A stretch of 64,000 nt of DNA. Origin: Xanthomarina gelatinilytica (GTDB lineage Bacteria; Bacteroidota; Bacteroidia; Flavobacteriales; Flavobacteriaceae). Made by a program: the position numbers and the translations under genes. Below, piece after piece: positions 24,432 to 34,239 of this stretch (position 1 is its first letter; each line of letters begins with the position of its first letter). Under the pieces are notes generated by a model. The model was not told where the DNA came from. It searched no databases and was given only the letters and a program-made list of their open reading frames with translations. The stretch is taken from the NCBI RefSeq assembly GCF_000348685.1, contig NZ_ANLA01000014.1, positions 1 through 64,000 on the forward strand, in the 5' to 3' direction.

Positions 24432-26213
24432 TTATTTTTTAATAAGCTTCTTGCTTATGGTTGTATTTCCTTGTGTGAGTTTTAAAATATATACACCTGA
24501 ATTTAAATTGTCAAGCTGAATGCTTTGAGACTGATGTATTGTTTTAGTTAGCACTCTTTTCCCTAGAATGTTATAAATTTCTATTTGAGTTTTTTCTGTA
24601 CTATTCAATTGAATATTTAATTGATTTGAAACAGGGTTTGGATAGATGTTGAAAGTCTCTTGACTGAATTCTTCATTGCTTAAAAGCCCACAAGTCCATT
24701 TCAAATCATCGAACATTACACGATTTGAAGGATTAGTATTGTTATTGATAACAAATGATGTTACTTGAGAAATATTGCAAGGAATTGTAGTAGTTTGAGC
24801 TGTGTCACTATAAGGGATTGTTGCAATAATATTTCCGTTTATAACCAAATCAAAAGTTCCAGAATCTCCTCCAAAAACTCTTTGTGTCGTTATGGTTACA
24901 CTTTCAATAAATTCAAAATCAGGATTAGTGTTTAGCATACCATTACGAATAGTAATAGCTCTTCCGTTTAGAGTTTGGTCTGTACGAGCATCCGTAGCAT
25001 TCCAAGTATATCCTTGATCTCCAGTCCACGTTCTATCTGAATATGAACTTGAATTTGCTGGGATATCGTTAAAAGTTTCATTTATACAGTATAGACCTGA
25101 GCCATTTTCTTCTTGAGTTGTTTCGCAGGCTTCATTGCTAAATCCAGACTCATTCCCAGCAGCATCTCTAGCTTTTACTTTAAAACAATAAGTTGTATTT
25201 ACTCCTAAATTTAAAACTGTAATTGATGTTTGATTTGTTGTAAAATTAGTATAAACATCATCAATATAAATATCGTAAGCAATAACTCCAATATTGTCTG
25301 TTGAGGCAGTCCAAGAAAGTTCTATCGAATGAGGTTGAGGATTAAAAGCTACCAAGTTTATTGGATCTGTAGGTGCTTCGGTATCTGGAGTTGGGTTCCA
25401 GATCATATTGGCATAACTAGGATTGTCTATAAAAGGGTTTCTGTTTCCTTGATGAATGTATGCTGCGTTGTTTCTGTTCAATTCCCTTTGGTTAACGGCA
25501 TCATTATTGTGCCAATCCAAAAGTAAGGCAATAAACCAATCCTCATAAACTTGATCGTTAGTGCCATTTAACATAGGGTGGCTCCATGAATCCACTTGGT
25601 CTTCATATCTTACAGCAAAATACAACAGGCATCTTGCAATATCTCCTTTAAATTCGTCTATAGGTTCAAAAACAGTTCCCGAATAGCCAGAGATACTGCT
25701 AGGGCCTCTTTTAGAACCATTCATATAGGTTGTAGTGGCTGAATTTGTTTCACCAAAAGCCAAACTGCCTCGTCCATTGTTTACATAACCATCGGTTGGG
25801 ATTACTTGATGTATGTCTCCAACCATTGGCATGGCACTTCCATAGACACTTTGAGGCATTAAATGTTCGCCGTTATAGCAATCCATTTCGCTGTTGTAGT
25901 TTCCACACTTGTCACTTGGGTTGGCATAATAGCTGTAATTATAAGGATCTGTTGAGGTTGGATTCTCGGAGTACATATCCATTACAGATCCATCGTTTTC
26001 ATAAAAATCATCGACATCTGTTGCTCTGTAACCTGTTGCCAAATCAAATAATTGATCGTAGGTTTTAGGACTATGGCCATTGGTGATTATATTTTTTAAT
26101 TGTGTTTTTAAGGTGTAACCGCTTCCTGTTGCAGTGCTATAATAACCAGCTGGAATTTGAGCGAAAGTAGTTACTGAAACCAGTAATAATAGTAAGGTGT
26201 AAAAATGTTTCAT
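24432..26213 (-). CDS. secreted endonuclease I family protein with FnIII and T9SS sorting domain
   Basis: 593 residues with a signal peptide (about 1-18, ending FAQ). Residues 20-265 match the endonuclease I / extracellular ribonuclease family: MDCYNGEHLMPQS (His-based metal centre), PMVGDIHQVIPTDGYVNNGR, and a closing NRNPFIDNPSYANMIW. A fibronectin type III domain (about 275-365) and a jelly-roll-like stretch follow. The last 70 residues form a type IX secretion sorting domain (FNIYPNPVSNQLNIQ, then GVYILKL and a Lys-rich end). It probably degrades extracellular nucleic acid for nutrient gain. Confidence 0.9.
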   Translation of the reverse strand: MKHFYTLLLLLVSVTTFAQIPAGYYSTATGSGYTLKTQLKNIITNGHSPKTYDQLFDLATGYRATDVDDFYENDGSVMDMYSENPTSTDPYNYSYYANPSDKCGNYNSEMDCYNGEHLMPQSVYGSAMPMVGDIHQVIPTDGYVNNGRGSLAFGETNSATTTYMNGSKRGPSSISGYSGTVFEPIDEFKGDIARCLLYFAVRYEDQVDSWSHPMLNGTNDQVYEDWFIALLLDWHNNDAVNQRELNRNNAAYIHQGNRNPFIDNPSYANMIWNPTPDTEAPTDPINLVAFNPQPHSIELSWTASTDNIGVIAYDIYIDDVYTNFTTNQTSITVLNLGVNTTYCFKVKARDAAGNESGFSNEACETTQEENGSGLYCINETFNDIPANSSSYSDRTWTGDQGYTWNATDARTDQTLNGRAITIRNGMLNTNPDFEFIESVTITTQRVFGGDSGTFDLVINGNIIATIPYSDTAQTTTIPCNISQVTSFVINNNTNPSNRVMFDDLKWTCGLLSNEEFSQETFNIYPNPVSNQLNIQLNSTEKTQIEIYNILGKRVLTKTIHQSQSIQLDNLNSGVYILKLTQGNTTISKKLIKK

Positions 26214-26219
26214 TCTTTT

Positions 26220-27437
26220 TTATTTGTTTTTCTTTTCTAATAAGGCCATGTAAAATCCATCATAACCCGTTTTGTGGGACAAGATGCTTTTGTCTTTTAC
26301 AAAGGTAAAATCTTTTCCCATTTCAGATGTTAAAAAAGTCTCCACTTGCTTTTTGTTTTCTGAAGGAAGGATAGAACAAGTAGCATAAACCATTTGTCCT
26401 GCAGGTTTTACCATTCTGGAGTATTGTTGTAATATTTCTTGTTGTGTTTTTTTTATGTTTTCCAGAAACTCTGGTTGCAGTTTCCATTTGGCATCTGGAT
26501 TTCTGCGTAAAATACCAAGTCCGGAGCAAGGTGCATCTATAAGTACGCGATCTGCTTTATCGTATAGTTTTTTTATAACTTTAGTGGAATCTATATGTCT
26601 TGGTTCTATGTTGTGAGCTCCATTGCGTTTGGCTCTACGTTTTAATTCCTTTAATTTGTTATCGTAGATGTCCATGGCTATAATTTGGCCTTTGTTTTCC
26701 ATAAGCGACGCCAAGTGCAATGCTTTGCCACCAGCTCCTGCACAAGCATCTACCACGCGCATACCTGGTTGCACATTCAGGAATTCGGCCACTAATTGTG
26801 AAGAAGCATCCTGGACTTCAAAAAGGCCATTTTGGAAAGCTTCTGTAGTAAAGACATTGGCACGTTCCTTAAGTTTTAGTGCATGGGGATAGTCTTTAAT
26901 AAATTCGGTTTCAATATCTAAATCAAATAATTCGGATTGTAGTTTTTCTTTGGTTGTTTTAAGGGTATTGACTCTTAAAATAACGTCAGCTTGTTCGTTT
27001 AAAGCTGCAATTTCTTTGGTCCAAACGGCTTTGCCTAGCTCTTTTTCGCCAAGTTCATCTAACCAATCTGGAATGGACTCCTTGTATTTTCTAATTTTGG
27101 AGAGTTCGTCGAAACGTCCTTTTATTTTACGGGTTGGCGTGTTTTCAAAATATTTCCAATCAGGAAGTTTAATGCCTCTTAAGGTGGCCCAGACTGCAAA
27201 AATACGCCACAGGTTGTCTCTGTCGAATGGTTCCTTCACTTCAGCAATTTCAGCGTATAAGCGTTTCCATCTTACTATGTCGTAAGTGGTTTCGGCTACA
27301 AAAGCGCGATCTCTTGCTCCCCAACGTTTGTCACGTTTTAATAGTTGTTGGATAACTTTATCTGCATATTTGTCTTCATTGAAGATTAGGGTCAATCCAT
27401 CAATAACGGCAAAGCATAAATTTCTGTGTAATCTCAT
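26220..27437 (-). CDS. RsmB/NOP family 16S rRNA (cytosine-C5) methyltransferase
   Basis: 405 residues from the ATG at 27437; the longer frame would need TTG. An N-terminal NusB-like helical domain is followed by the Rossmann methyltransferase with the SAM site VDACAGAGGKALHLAS (near 229), DAPCSGLGILRRNPDAKWK (near 302, first catalytic Cys) and YATCSILPSEN (second catalytic Cys, near 354). It methylates a cytosine in 16S rRNA using S-adenosylmethionine. It is transcribed toward the endonuclease gene, with 6 bp between them. Confidence 0.93.
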   Translation of the reverse strand: MRLHRNLCFAVIDGLTLIFNEDKYADKVIQQLLKRDKRWGARDRAFVAETTYDIVRWKRLYAEIAEVKEPFDRDNLWRIFAVWATLRGIKLPDWKYFENTPTRKIKGRFDELSKIRKYKESIPDWLDELGEKELGKAVWTKEIAALNEQADVILRVNTLKTTKEKLQSELFDLDIETEFIKDYPHALKLKERANVFTTEAFQNGLFEVQDASSQLVAEFLNVQPGMRVVDACAGAGGKALHLASLMENKGQIIAMDIYDNKLKELKRRAKRNGAHNIEPRHIDSTKVIKKLYDKADRVLIDAPCSGLGILRRNPDAKWKLQPEFLENIKKTQQEILQQYSRMVKPAGQMVYATCSILPSENKKQVETFLTSEMGKDFTFVKDKSILSHKTGYDGFYMALLEKKNK

Positions 27438-27538
27438 TTCAATTTTATAAGCTTGCAAAGTTACGTTAAAAGAGATGAATTTTCGAATGTTTTTATTATT
27501 TAGATGAATAGGCTTATCTTTCCTGAAAAATTTTTAAA

Positions 27539-28582
27539 ATGAGGAGTATTATTTGTTTGGTTTTGATTTGTGGTTTTATGGTTTCCTGTAAAGATGAAGC
27601 GACTTTTATCCCAAGGGATTTTAATACTGTTGAAATAGAAACCATATTGGAGGATTCTTTGCTAAGTATTCGATCCATAGATATTTTAAATGATGGCAGT
27701 TTGACATTTGCAGCCAATAATGGTGCCTATGGACTTTATAATCCAAAGAAAGAAAGTTGGCAAATTTCAAAGCAGGTTTATGATACTTTACAACTGGAAT
27801 TTAGATCTGTTGCGCATACCTCTTCTGATTTTTTTATGTTAAGTGTGGGAAATCCAGCCATGTTGTTTAAAACTGGAGATCAAGGGACTATGGAATTGGT
27901 TTATTTTGAAGAGCATCCAAAGGTTTTTTATGATTCTATGATTTTTTGGAACGATCAGGAAGGTATTGCCATTGGAGATACTACAGAGGCTTGTTTAAGC
28001 ATCATAATTACAAGGGATGGAGGGAACACATGGCATAAGCTTTCTTGCGATGTGTTGCCAAAAGCTAAGGAAGCTGAAGGTGCGTTTGCAGCCAGCAACA
28101 CCAACATTGCAGTTAAAGGCAATAATACTTGGATTGCCACAACAGCTGGAAGGGTTTATTTTTCTGAAGACAAAGGTAAGTCTTGGAGCGTTGTACAAAC
28201 ACCTGTTATTAATGCCAAAGAAACAGAGGGCATTTATTCCATGGCTTTTTATGACAACAAGAATGGATTTGCCATTGGTGGAGATTATACCAATCCGGAG
28301 AGCAATACAGCCAATAAAATTATCACCAACGATGGAGGAAACACCTGGACGCTTATAGCTTCTGGAAAAGAACCAGGTTATAGAAGTTGCGTACAGTATG
28401 TTCCAAATGGAAACGGAAAAGAATTGGTGACTGTAGGTTTTAAGGGCATAGATTACAGTAAGGATGGAGGTGATTCATGGAAAAGCATAAGTAAGGAAGG
28501 GTTTTACACGCTTCGGTTTTTAAACGATAGTGTGGCCTATGCTGCTGGCCAAAAACGCATAAGTAAATTAATGTTTAAATAA
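27539..28582 (+). CDS. lipoprotein with YCF48/BNR-type beta-propeller repeats
   Basis: 347 residues. The N-terminus is a lipoprotein signal ending in MVSC (Cys near 17). The body has repeated beta-propeller blades with Asp-box motifs (RDGGNTWHK, SEDKGKSWS, NDGGNTWTL, KDGGDSWKS), as in sialidase-like and YCF48/photosystem-assembly-type propellers. Flavobacterial homologues are often labelled oxidoreductase without evidence. I would call it an exported propeller of unknown role. It is convergent with the next gene and shares a bidirectional terminator with it. Confidence 0.8.
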   Translation: MRSIICLVLICGFMVSCKDEATFIPRDFNTVEIETILEDSLLSIRSIDILNDGSLTFAANNGAYGLYNPKKESWQISKQVYDTLQLEFRSVAHTSSDFFMLSVGNPAMLFKTGDQGTMELVYFEEHPKVFYDSMIFWNDQEGIAIGDTTEACLSIIITRDGGNTWHKLSCDVLPKAKEAEGAFAASNTNIAVKGNNTWIATTAGRVYFSEDKGKSWSVVQTPVINAKETEGIYSMAFYDNKNGFAIGGDYTNPESNTANKIITNDGGNTWTLIASGKEPGYRSCVQYVPNGNGKELVTVGFKGIDYSKDGGDSWKSISKEGFYTLRFLNDSVAYAAGQKRISKLMFK

Positions 28583-28608
28583 AAAAAGAAGCCATTGGCT
28601 TCTTTTTT
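28582..28608. terminator. bidirectional terminator
   Basis: GAAGCC-att-GGCTTC flanked by A-run and T-run lies between the convergent genes ending at 28582 and 28611 and can serve both. Confidence 0.9.
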
Positions 28609-28610
28609 GT

Positions 28611-29054
28611 TTAATGTCCTTCCTTCCTGTCAGAATGATGTCGTTTTCTATATTCCTCAAACATTTTTTTGTTGAAATCGTCTTCAGCTTTTTTTAACTG
28701 AACAATTTTTTTTGCAGAAATAACTTTTTGTAAATCAATAATCAAACTGTTGTATATCTCGTTTCTTCTATTGTTTAAAGCCTTCATGTCTTCCAGCATG
28801 TCTTTTGCTTGCGCTTCGGTCAAGCTTTCTATATCCACTTTTTTTCTGCTTTCATGAGCCTCTTTTTTAAGGGCTCTTTTCTCTTCTTCAAAATTATTGT
28901 AAATAGGCCAAAATTTTTCGGCTTCGGCTTTAGTTAAATTCAATTGTTCTGTTATGTAAGCAGTTTTAAGGGCTTTTATTTTTTCGTGTTTGTCCTGGGC
29001 ATGCAGGTTTATGGCCAAACTAACAAAGACTATTAAAAGAATTGTTTTTTTCAT
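28611..29054 (-). CDS. exported Spy/CpxP-like protein linked to ECF sigma factor
   Basis: 147 residues from the ATG at 29054 (the upstream codon in frame is TTG). A signal peptide (about 1-19, LHAQ) is followed by an all-helical, highly charged region. It includes LNLTKAEAEKFWPIYNNFEEE, in which the repeated LT-EA-A motif recalls Spy/CpxP/heavy-metal-sensor proteins. Flavobacterial homologues are named sensor of ECF-type sigma factor because of this gene order. It is the third gene of the module sigma factor, membrane protein, periplasmic helical protein. A sensing role is inferred. Confidence 0.75.
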   Translation of the reverse strand: MKKTILLIVFVSLAINLHAQDKHEKIKALKTAYITEQLNLTKAEAEKFWPIYNNFEEEKRALKKEAHESRKKVDIESLTEAQAKDMLEDMKALNNRRNEIYNSLIIDLQKVISAKKIVQLKKAEDDFNKKMFEEYRKRHHSDRKEGH

Positions 29055-29067
29055 ATCCAATATGTTG

Positions 29068-29565
29068 TTATTCAGAAATAAAATCTTCTAAATCTGATGT
29101 GTTGTATAAATAATTTTCTAAAGATGCATCGCTTATGGATTCTTCTAAAATAAAAGAGGAAATATCTATGTCTTCTATGATTTCAGTTTCCAAATCCATG
29201 GTTTCAAACTCTTGATTGGACACATAATTTTCTAAAACTTCGGTTTCTATAGTGTCAAAACTAAGGTTCTTGTTAAAGAGGTTCAAATTAAAAAGCAATA
29301 TTACAGCTGCAGCTACACCACTTATGGCTATCATGTTTCTTTTTGAGAACAACGTGATGACTTTGCTTTCTTGTTTTACTGAAACTTGACTGATAATTTT
29401 GTCTTCAAGGGTTTCAAAATAATTTACAGGAGTTTTAAAACTTGTTTTGTTTATTTTTTCGGACAGTTGAATTTGAGACCATAGGGAATCTTCCAAATTT
29501 GTGAAATAATCTGGAGGGGTTTTAAACCCTGTTTTTTTAATGGTATGTATCTTTTTCTTTTTCAT
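29068..29565 (-). CDS. single-pass membrane protein, probable anti-sigma factor partner
   Basis: 165 residues of unknown family. The cytoplasmic N-terminus holds two copies of a motif: FKTPPDYFTNLEDSLWSQI (14-32) and FKTPVNYFETLEDKIISQV (43-61). One membrane helix (about 75-94) is followed by an acidic periplasmic tail. Position directly after the ECF sigma gene suggests that the paired N-terminal motifs bind the sigma factor. I found no classical zinc anti-sigma motif. Confidence 0.65.
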   Translation of the reverse strand: MKKKKIHTIKKTGFKTPPDYFTNLEDSLWSQIQLSEKINKTSFKTPVNYFETLEDKIISQVSVKQESKVITLFSKRNMIAISGVAAAVILLFNLNLFNKNLSFDTIETEVLENYVSNQEFETMDLETEIIEDIDISSFILEESISDASLENYLYNTSDLEDFISE

Positions 29566-29598
29566 TTTAACAGTTAGACTGTTTTTTGTTGTAAAAGT

Positions 29599-30141
29599 TT
29601 AATTGTTAGTTAAATAGTCTTCCAGTTTTTTTATGGCAATGTGGTAAGATGCTTTCAAGGCACCTTCACTGGTATCCAATATTTGTGCCATGTCTTTATA
29701 TTTTATATCCTGAAAATATTTCATGTTAAAAACCAATTGCTGTTTTTCCGGCAAGGTGGCAATGGCCTGCTGCAATTTGTATTGTATGTCGTCTCCTTCA
29801 AAATAAACATCAGCTTTTAGGTTGTCTATGGCCAATTGTTTTATGTCTTCGTTGGACATTTGTAATTGTTTAGCCCTTTGTTTTATAAAGGTCAAGGACT
29901 CGTTGGTGGCAATTCTGTACATCCAAGAAAAAAGTTTGCTATCTCCTTTAAAGTTATGAATATTTTTATAGATTTTTATAAAAGTGTTTTGAAGTACATC
30001 GTCTGCGTCGTCATGAGATTTAACTATATGACGAATATGCCAATACAAGCGTTCTTTATAAAGAGTGATGAGTTCTTTAAAAGCACTGTCTTTATGCTGG
30101 TTGGATTGAAGCTGTTCTAATAATTTAGATTCGTCTGTCAC
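29599..30141 (-). CDS. ECF RNA polymerase sigma factor
   Basis: 180 residues with a GTG start. Region 2 is at about 22-90 (YWHIRHIVKSHDDADDVLQNTFIKIYKNIHNFKG in pieces, then LFSWMYRIATNE), and region 4 is at about 125-175 (LPEKQQLVFNMKYFQDIKYKDMAQIL, SEGALKASYHIAIKKLE). It heads a three-gene module with the membrane protein and the periplasmic helical protein downstream. A CGTCGTA element 123 bp upstream (30264-30270) also occurs before the second ECF gene of this window. Confidence 0.93.
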   Translation of the reverse strand: MTDESKLLEQLQSNQHKDSAFKELITLYKERLYWHIRHIVKSHDDADDVLQNTFIKIYKNIHNFKGDSKLFSWMYRIATNESLTFIKQRAKQLQMSNEDIKQLAIDNLKADVYFEGDDIQYKLQQAIATLPEKQQLVFNMKYFQDIKYKDMAQILDTSEGALKASYHIAIKKLEDYLTNN

Positions 30142-30311
30142 CTGATAATTTTAATATTAGACCTTACAAAGTAATGAAAGTTTAATTTTAAAATTTACCA
30201 AAAAGTTAAATTATTGTTAATCAAAAGGTTAATTTGTAAAACATCGATAAACGGCATCATTACTACGACGAAAAACATTTTTTATTTGTTTTCTTAAAAT
30301 TTTTGTATTAT

Positions 30312-30402
30312 GTTTACATCAATCAACCTACTTAATTGTTAGTTTCTCCCCAAGTCTAACAATAGCAAAAAAGGACAATATGAAAGTATTGTCCTTTTTT
30401 TT
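30312..30402 (+). ncRNA. candidate small RNA with own terminator
   Basis: In a 455-bp gap (30142-30596) without ORFs, two helices follow each other on the plus strand: ATTGTTAG (30335-30342) pairs with CTAACAAT (30356-30363), and GGACAATA (30373-30380) pairs with TATTGTCC (30387-30394), followed by ten T residues. TTTG motifs and TATGTTTA upstream could be a promoter. I do not recognise an RNA family. It could also be only a leader or an orphan terminator. Confidence 0.4.
30367..30402 (+). terminator. strong rho-independent terminator in the 30.3-kb gap
   Basis: An 8-bp GGACAATA/TATTGTCC stem is extended by A-T pairs and ends in a T-run. No annotated plus-strand gene lies upstream, so it may end the candidate small RNA. 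Confidence 0.8.
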
Positions 30403-30550
30403 TTGTGTAAACCACTTAGCCCTAATATTTTTATGTTTGTTATATTTTTATGAATGGTTTTTTAACAAGAAATTTTAGCATCTAGATTCTAGAGCTGTTT
30501 TATGTGCTGTTTTAATAACGAAATTGTACAAGATCAAATTGTAATTTTTT

Positions 30551-30590
30551 TAAGTTAAGGTTCGTAATCCCTTTGAATTGCCTTAACTTA
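30551..30590. repeat. 10-bp perfect inverted repeat after the ABC exporter gene
   Basis: TAAGTTAAGG and CCTTAACTTA enclose 20 nt. It lies 7 bp past the exporter stop codon but has no T-run on the minus strand, so its role as terminator is uncertain. Confidence 0.55.
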
Positions 30591-30596
30591 ATGAAA

Positions 30597-32429
30597 TTAT
30601 TGCTCAAAACTCTGCATTTCTACCAGTTTTTTGTACATGCCATTTTTTGCCAATAATTCCTGGTGGGCTCCTTGTTCTACAATTTCCCCTTTTTGCATCA
30701 CTATAATTTCGTCGGCATTTTGTATAGTGGATAATCTATGGGCAATAACAATAGAGGTTCTGTTCTTCATCATGTTCTCTAAAGCTATTTGAACCAAACG
30801 CTCACTTTCAGTATCCAGGGCAGAAGTGGCTTCGTCCAGAATCATGATAGGAGGGTTTTTTAATACAGCTCTTGCTATGCTTAAACGCTGTTTTTGACCT
30901 CCAGAAAAATTATTTCCGGCATCTCCAACATTGGTTTCTATGCCGTTTGGTAAGTCTTTTACAAACTCCCAGGCATTGGCAATTTTTAAAGCCTCCATAA
31001 TCTCTTCGTCGGTAGCATCTGGTTTTCCAATTAAGATGTTATTTTTTATGGTATCGTTAAAAAGTATGGAGTCTTGCGTGACCAATCCCATAAGGTTCCT
31101 TAGAGAATTTTTTGTTACATTTTTAATATCTGTTCCATCTATGGTTATGCTACCCTCATTAATGTCGTAAAATCTGGTGACCAAGTTTGCTATGGTACTT
31201 TTTCCACTTCCCGATTGGCCAACAAGAGCTACGGTTTTTCCTTTAGGGACTTTTAGGCTAAAGTTTTTCAAAACCAACTCGTTATCGTACTTAAAAGAGA
31301 TGTTGTTAACAGATAATTCATTTTGGAAGTCTTGAAGAACAGTGGCATTTGGCAAATCGGACATGGTATCTTGCTCATGTAAAATTTCAAACACGCGATC
31401 TGCTGCTGCAATACCGTTTTTAACCCTGTAAGATGCTTTGCTTATGGCTTTAGCAGGTGTTAAAATGGCATATGCCAATCCCATGAATGCTAAAAAATCT
31501 GTACCCTCAATTACTTTTTCAACAAGTACCAATTGACCACCATACCATAATAATACTGCAATGGTAGTGATGCCCAAAACTTCGCTAACAGGTCCAGCAA
31601 GATTGTTTTTCAATCCAATTTTATTTGATAATTTAAGAATTTTATTGGCAGAATTGGTAAAGTTGTTTTTAAAAATGGTCTCTGCATTATAACTTTTTAC
31701 AATCTTTAGCCCTGTTAAGGATTCTTCAACAATGGAGATTAATTTTCCAGATTCTTGCTGTGCTTTTAAAGAATTGCTTTTTAGGCTTTTTCCCAATCTT
31801 GAAATTAAAAGCCCAGCAACTGGAATAAAAAGCAATACAAAAAGCGTTAGTTTCCAACTGAAGGTAAACATGAAAATTAAAGAGAAGATAATGGTTGCAG
31901 GTTCCCTAACTATAAGTTCCAAAACAATAAAAAAGGAGTTTTGCATTTCGTTGATATCACCCAAAATCCTGGCCATGACATCTCCTTTTTGTCTTTTTGA
32001 ATAAAAACTTAAGGGAAGTTCTATAATTTTTTTGTACATATCTTTTCTTAGGTTGTTCAAGACACCATTTTTAAGATACATCATGTGTTGCATGGATAAA
32101 TAACCGAATAAATTTTTAAGAAGAAAGGTTGAAATAACCAATGAAATAACAATCACCAAAGCCATTTGTGCATTGCCGTTTTCCAAATAATTGCTCACTT
32201 TATAATTTAAAAGCTGCTCGCCATAGGTTTTAATGCCTTTAATGCCATTCCAAACCGGAGCTTCCCTAACTACAGCTGTTTTATCGAATAAAACATTTAA
32301 CATGGGAATAAGCGAAATAAATGCAAGTGCACTAAACAAAGCATATAATAAATTAAAAAAGACATTTAAAAAAACGTGTTTTTTAAAGGTTTTGATAAAA
32401 GGCCAAAGTTGATTTATTATTTTCTTCAT
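30597..32429 (-). CDS. ABC exporter, permease fused to ATPase (MsbA-like)
   Basis: 610 residues. A six-helix exporter transmembrane domain (about 1-330) is followed by a nucleotide-binding domain: Walker A GQSGSGKSTI, signature FSGGQKQRLSIARAVL, Walker B PIMILDEATSALD, and the H-loop IVIAHRLST. This is a half-transporter that dimerises, of the MsbA/lipid or multidrug exporter type; the substrate cannot be told. Its ATG directly abuts the stop codon of the phosphosugar mutase gene with no bases between, so the two are probably translationally coupled. Confidence 0.93.
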   Translation of the reverse strand: MKKIINQLWPFIKTFKKHVFLNVFFNLLYALFSALAFISLIPMLNVLFDKTAVVREAPVWNGIKGIKTYGEQLLNYKVSNYLENGNAQMALVIVISLVISTFLLKNLFGYLSMQHMMYLKNGVLNNLRKDMYKKIIELPLSFYSKRQKGDVMARILGDINEMQNSFFIVLELIVREPATIIFSLIFMFTFSWKLTLFVLLFIPVAGLLISRLGKSLKSNSLKAQQESGKLISIVEESLTGLKIVKSYNAETIFKNNFTNSANKILKLSNKIGLKNNLAGPVSEVLGITTIAVLLWYGGQLVLVEKVIEGTDFLAFMGLAYAILTPAKAISKASYRVKNGIAAADRVFEILHEQDTMSDLPNATVLQDFQNELSVNNISFKYDNELVLKNFSLKVPKGKTVALVGQSGSGKSTIANLVTRFYDINEGSITIDGTDIKNVTKNSLRNLMGLVTQDSILFNDTIKNNILIGKPDATDEEIMEALKIANAWEFVKDLPNGIETNVGDAGNNFSGGQKQRLSIARAVLKNPPIMILDEATSALDTESERLVQIALENMMKNRTSIVIAHRLSTIQNADEIIVMQKGEIVEQGAHQELLAKNGMYKKLVEMQSFEQ

Positions 32430-34160
32430 TTAAATAAGGTGCATATCCTTAATGATAGCGTTGATCTTGGTTTCCAATTGTTGTTCCTTAGCTTCAAAAT
32501 CAGACACAGAGTCCAATGTGGTGTTAACGCTAATATAGAATTTGATTTTTGGTTCTGTTCCACTAGGTCTTAAAGCTATTTGGCTCCCATCTTCAGTATA
32601 ATAAATCAACACGTTGGATTTTGGTACAGAAATAGGTGCTTCTTTTCCGGAAATTGGGTTTAAGGCAATGGAACTTTGATAGTCTTCTATTTTAATGACT
32701 TTGGAATTATTTATTACCGAAAGTGGTTTGTTCCTGAAGTCAATCATCATTTGTTTGATTTCCTGGGCACCTTCAATTCCTTTTTTAGTGATGGATATCA
32801 ATCGTTCTTTATAAAAACCATGAGTTACATACAATTGAATCAATTCTTGGTACATGGAACTGCCTTTGGCTTTTGCCTGAGCTGCAATTTCGCAGGCAAG
32901 TAAGGTTGAGGTTACAGCATCTTTATCCCTTACAAAATCACCAACCATAAATCCAAAACTTTCTTCGCCTCCACCAATAAAATCAAGTTCAGGGAAGTCT
33001 TTGATCATTTTGGCAATCCATTTAAATCCTGTCAAGCCTATTTTACATTCCACATTGTATGCCTTTGCCAACACGCTCATCATGGGTGTGGAAACAATGG
33101 TGGAGCCAATAAATTCCTTACCTTTTATTTTTCCTTCTGTTTGCCATTGTTTTAACAAGAAATCCGTCATCAGTAACATGGCTTGGTTTCCATTCAGTAA
33201 GGTCATTTTTCCATTAAAATCCCTAACAGCAACACCAATTCTGTCACTATCTGGATCTGTACCAATTACCAAGTCTCCTTGTACTTTGTCTGCCAATTCC
33301 AGAGCCATTTTTAAAGCTTCGGGTTCTTCTGGGTTTGGAGATTCAACCGTAGGGAAATCGCCATTTGGTTCAGCTTGTTCTTCAACTATATGGAGGTTTT
33401 TGTATCCAGCTTGTTTTAGGGTATCTGGTATGATGGTAATGGAAGTGCCATGTAAAGAAGTAAATACAATATTTAACTGGTTTTTAGCTTGTTGCGCTGT
33501 ATTAAAACTTCCGTTTTTTATGGATGCCTTTATAAATACATCGTCAACTTCTTTTCCAACAACTTGAATTAAAGCCTTGTTGGCTTCAAATTTAATTTCA
33601 GAATAATCCAAGTTGTTTATTTCGGTTATTATTTCGGCATCTTGAGGTGGTACCAATTGGCCTCCATCTTGCCAATATACTTTGTAACCATTGTATTCAG
33701 GCGGATTGTGAGATGCAGTAAGTACAATGCCACAATGGCAACCTAAATGTTTTAAAGCGAATGAGAGTTCTGGTGTTGGACGTAAATCCTCAAAAATATA
33801 GACCTGAATGTTGTTGGCTGAAAACACATTGGCAACAATATTTGCAAGGGTTTTACTGTTGTGTCTGCAATCGAAGGCAATGGCCACTTTAAGGGGTTCA
33901 TTAGGAAACGATTTGTGTAGGTAATTGCTAAGCCCTTGTGTGTTTTTCCCTAAAGTATATTTGTTTATCCTGTTGGTGCCAATGCCCATAATGCCACGCA
34001 TACCTCCAGTACCAAATTCTAGGTTTTTATAGAAGCTTTCTTTAAGCAATTTTGGGTTGGTGGCTATTAAGTTTTTTATGTAGTCTTGCGTGTCGTTATC
34101 AAAAGTTGGTGTTAGCCAAGTGTTTACTCTTTCTAATAATTCAGGTTCCATGTAAATCAT
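32430..34160 (-). CDS. phospho-sugar mutase (phosphoglucomutase/phosphomannomutase family)
   Basis: About 576 residues. I take the ATG at 34160; the ATG at 34151 (MEPELLERV) is equally possible, and the frame further upstream begins with TTG. Motifs of the alpha-D-phosphohexomutase family are the phosphoserine loop [16 protein letters not shown] (near 142), the metal loop [12 protein letters not shown] (near 302), the sugar-binding GGGEESFGF, and the phosphate loop [14 protein letters not shown] at the C-terminus. It interconverts hexose 1- and 6-phosphates. A perfect -7 box lies at 34181-34188. Confidence 0.94.
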   Translation of the reverse strand: MIYMEPELLERVNTWLTPTFDNDTQDYIKNLIATNPKLLKESFYKNLEFGTGGMRGIMGIGTNRINKYTLGKNTQGLSNYLHKSFPNEPLKVAIAFDCRHNSKTLANIVANVFSANNIQVYIFEDLRPTPELSFALKHLGCHCGIVLTASHNPPEYNGYKVYWQDGGQLVPPQDAEIITEINNLDYSEIKFEANKALIQVVGKEVDDVFIKASIKNGSFNTAQQAKNQLNIVFTSLHGTSITIIPDTLKQAGYKNLHIVEEQAEPNGDFPTVESPNPEEPEALKMALELADKVQGDLVIGTDPDSDRIGVAVRDFNGKMTLLNGNQAMLLMTDFLLKQWQTEGKIKGKEFIGSTIVSTPMMSVLAKAYNVECKIGLTGFKWIAKMIKDFPELDFIGGGEESFGFMVGDFVRDKDAVTSTLLACEIAAQAKAKGSSMYQELIQLYVTHGFYKERLISITKKGIEGAQEIKQMMIDFRNKPLSVINNSKVIKIEDYQSSIALNPISGKEAPISVPKSNVLIYYTEDGSQIALRPSGTEPKIKFYISVNTTLDSVSDFEAKEQQLETKINAIIKDMHLI

Positions 34161-34180
34161 ATTCAAAAAAAAATGTCATG

Positions 34181-34188
34181 CAAAAATA
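34181..34188 (-). promoter_or_regulatory. -7 promoter element of the mutase-exporter operon
   Basis: TATTTTTG on the minus strand fits TAnnTTTG, 21 bp before the chosen start codon. Confidence 0.6.
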
Positions 34189-34239
34189 AGGATTTCAAAA
34201 AAGATAATGGGGCAATACAAATTAAAAAATCCGGAACGC

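Noticed and set aside
30142-30596. tRNA or 6S RNA gene
   Set aside because: No cloverleaf or long interrupted helix is visible; the hairpins are short and end in a terminator.
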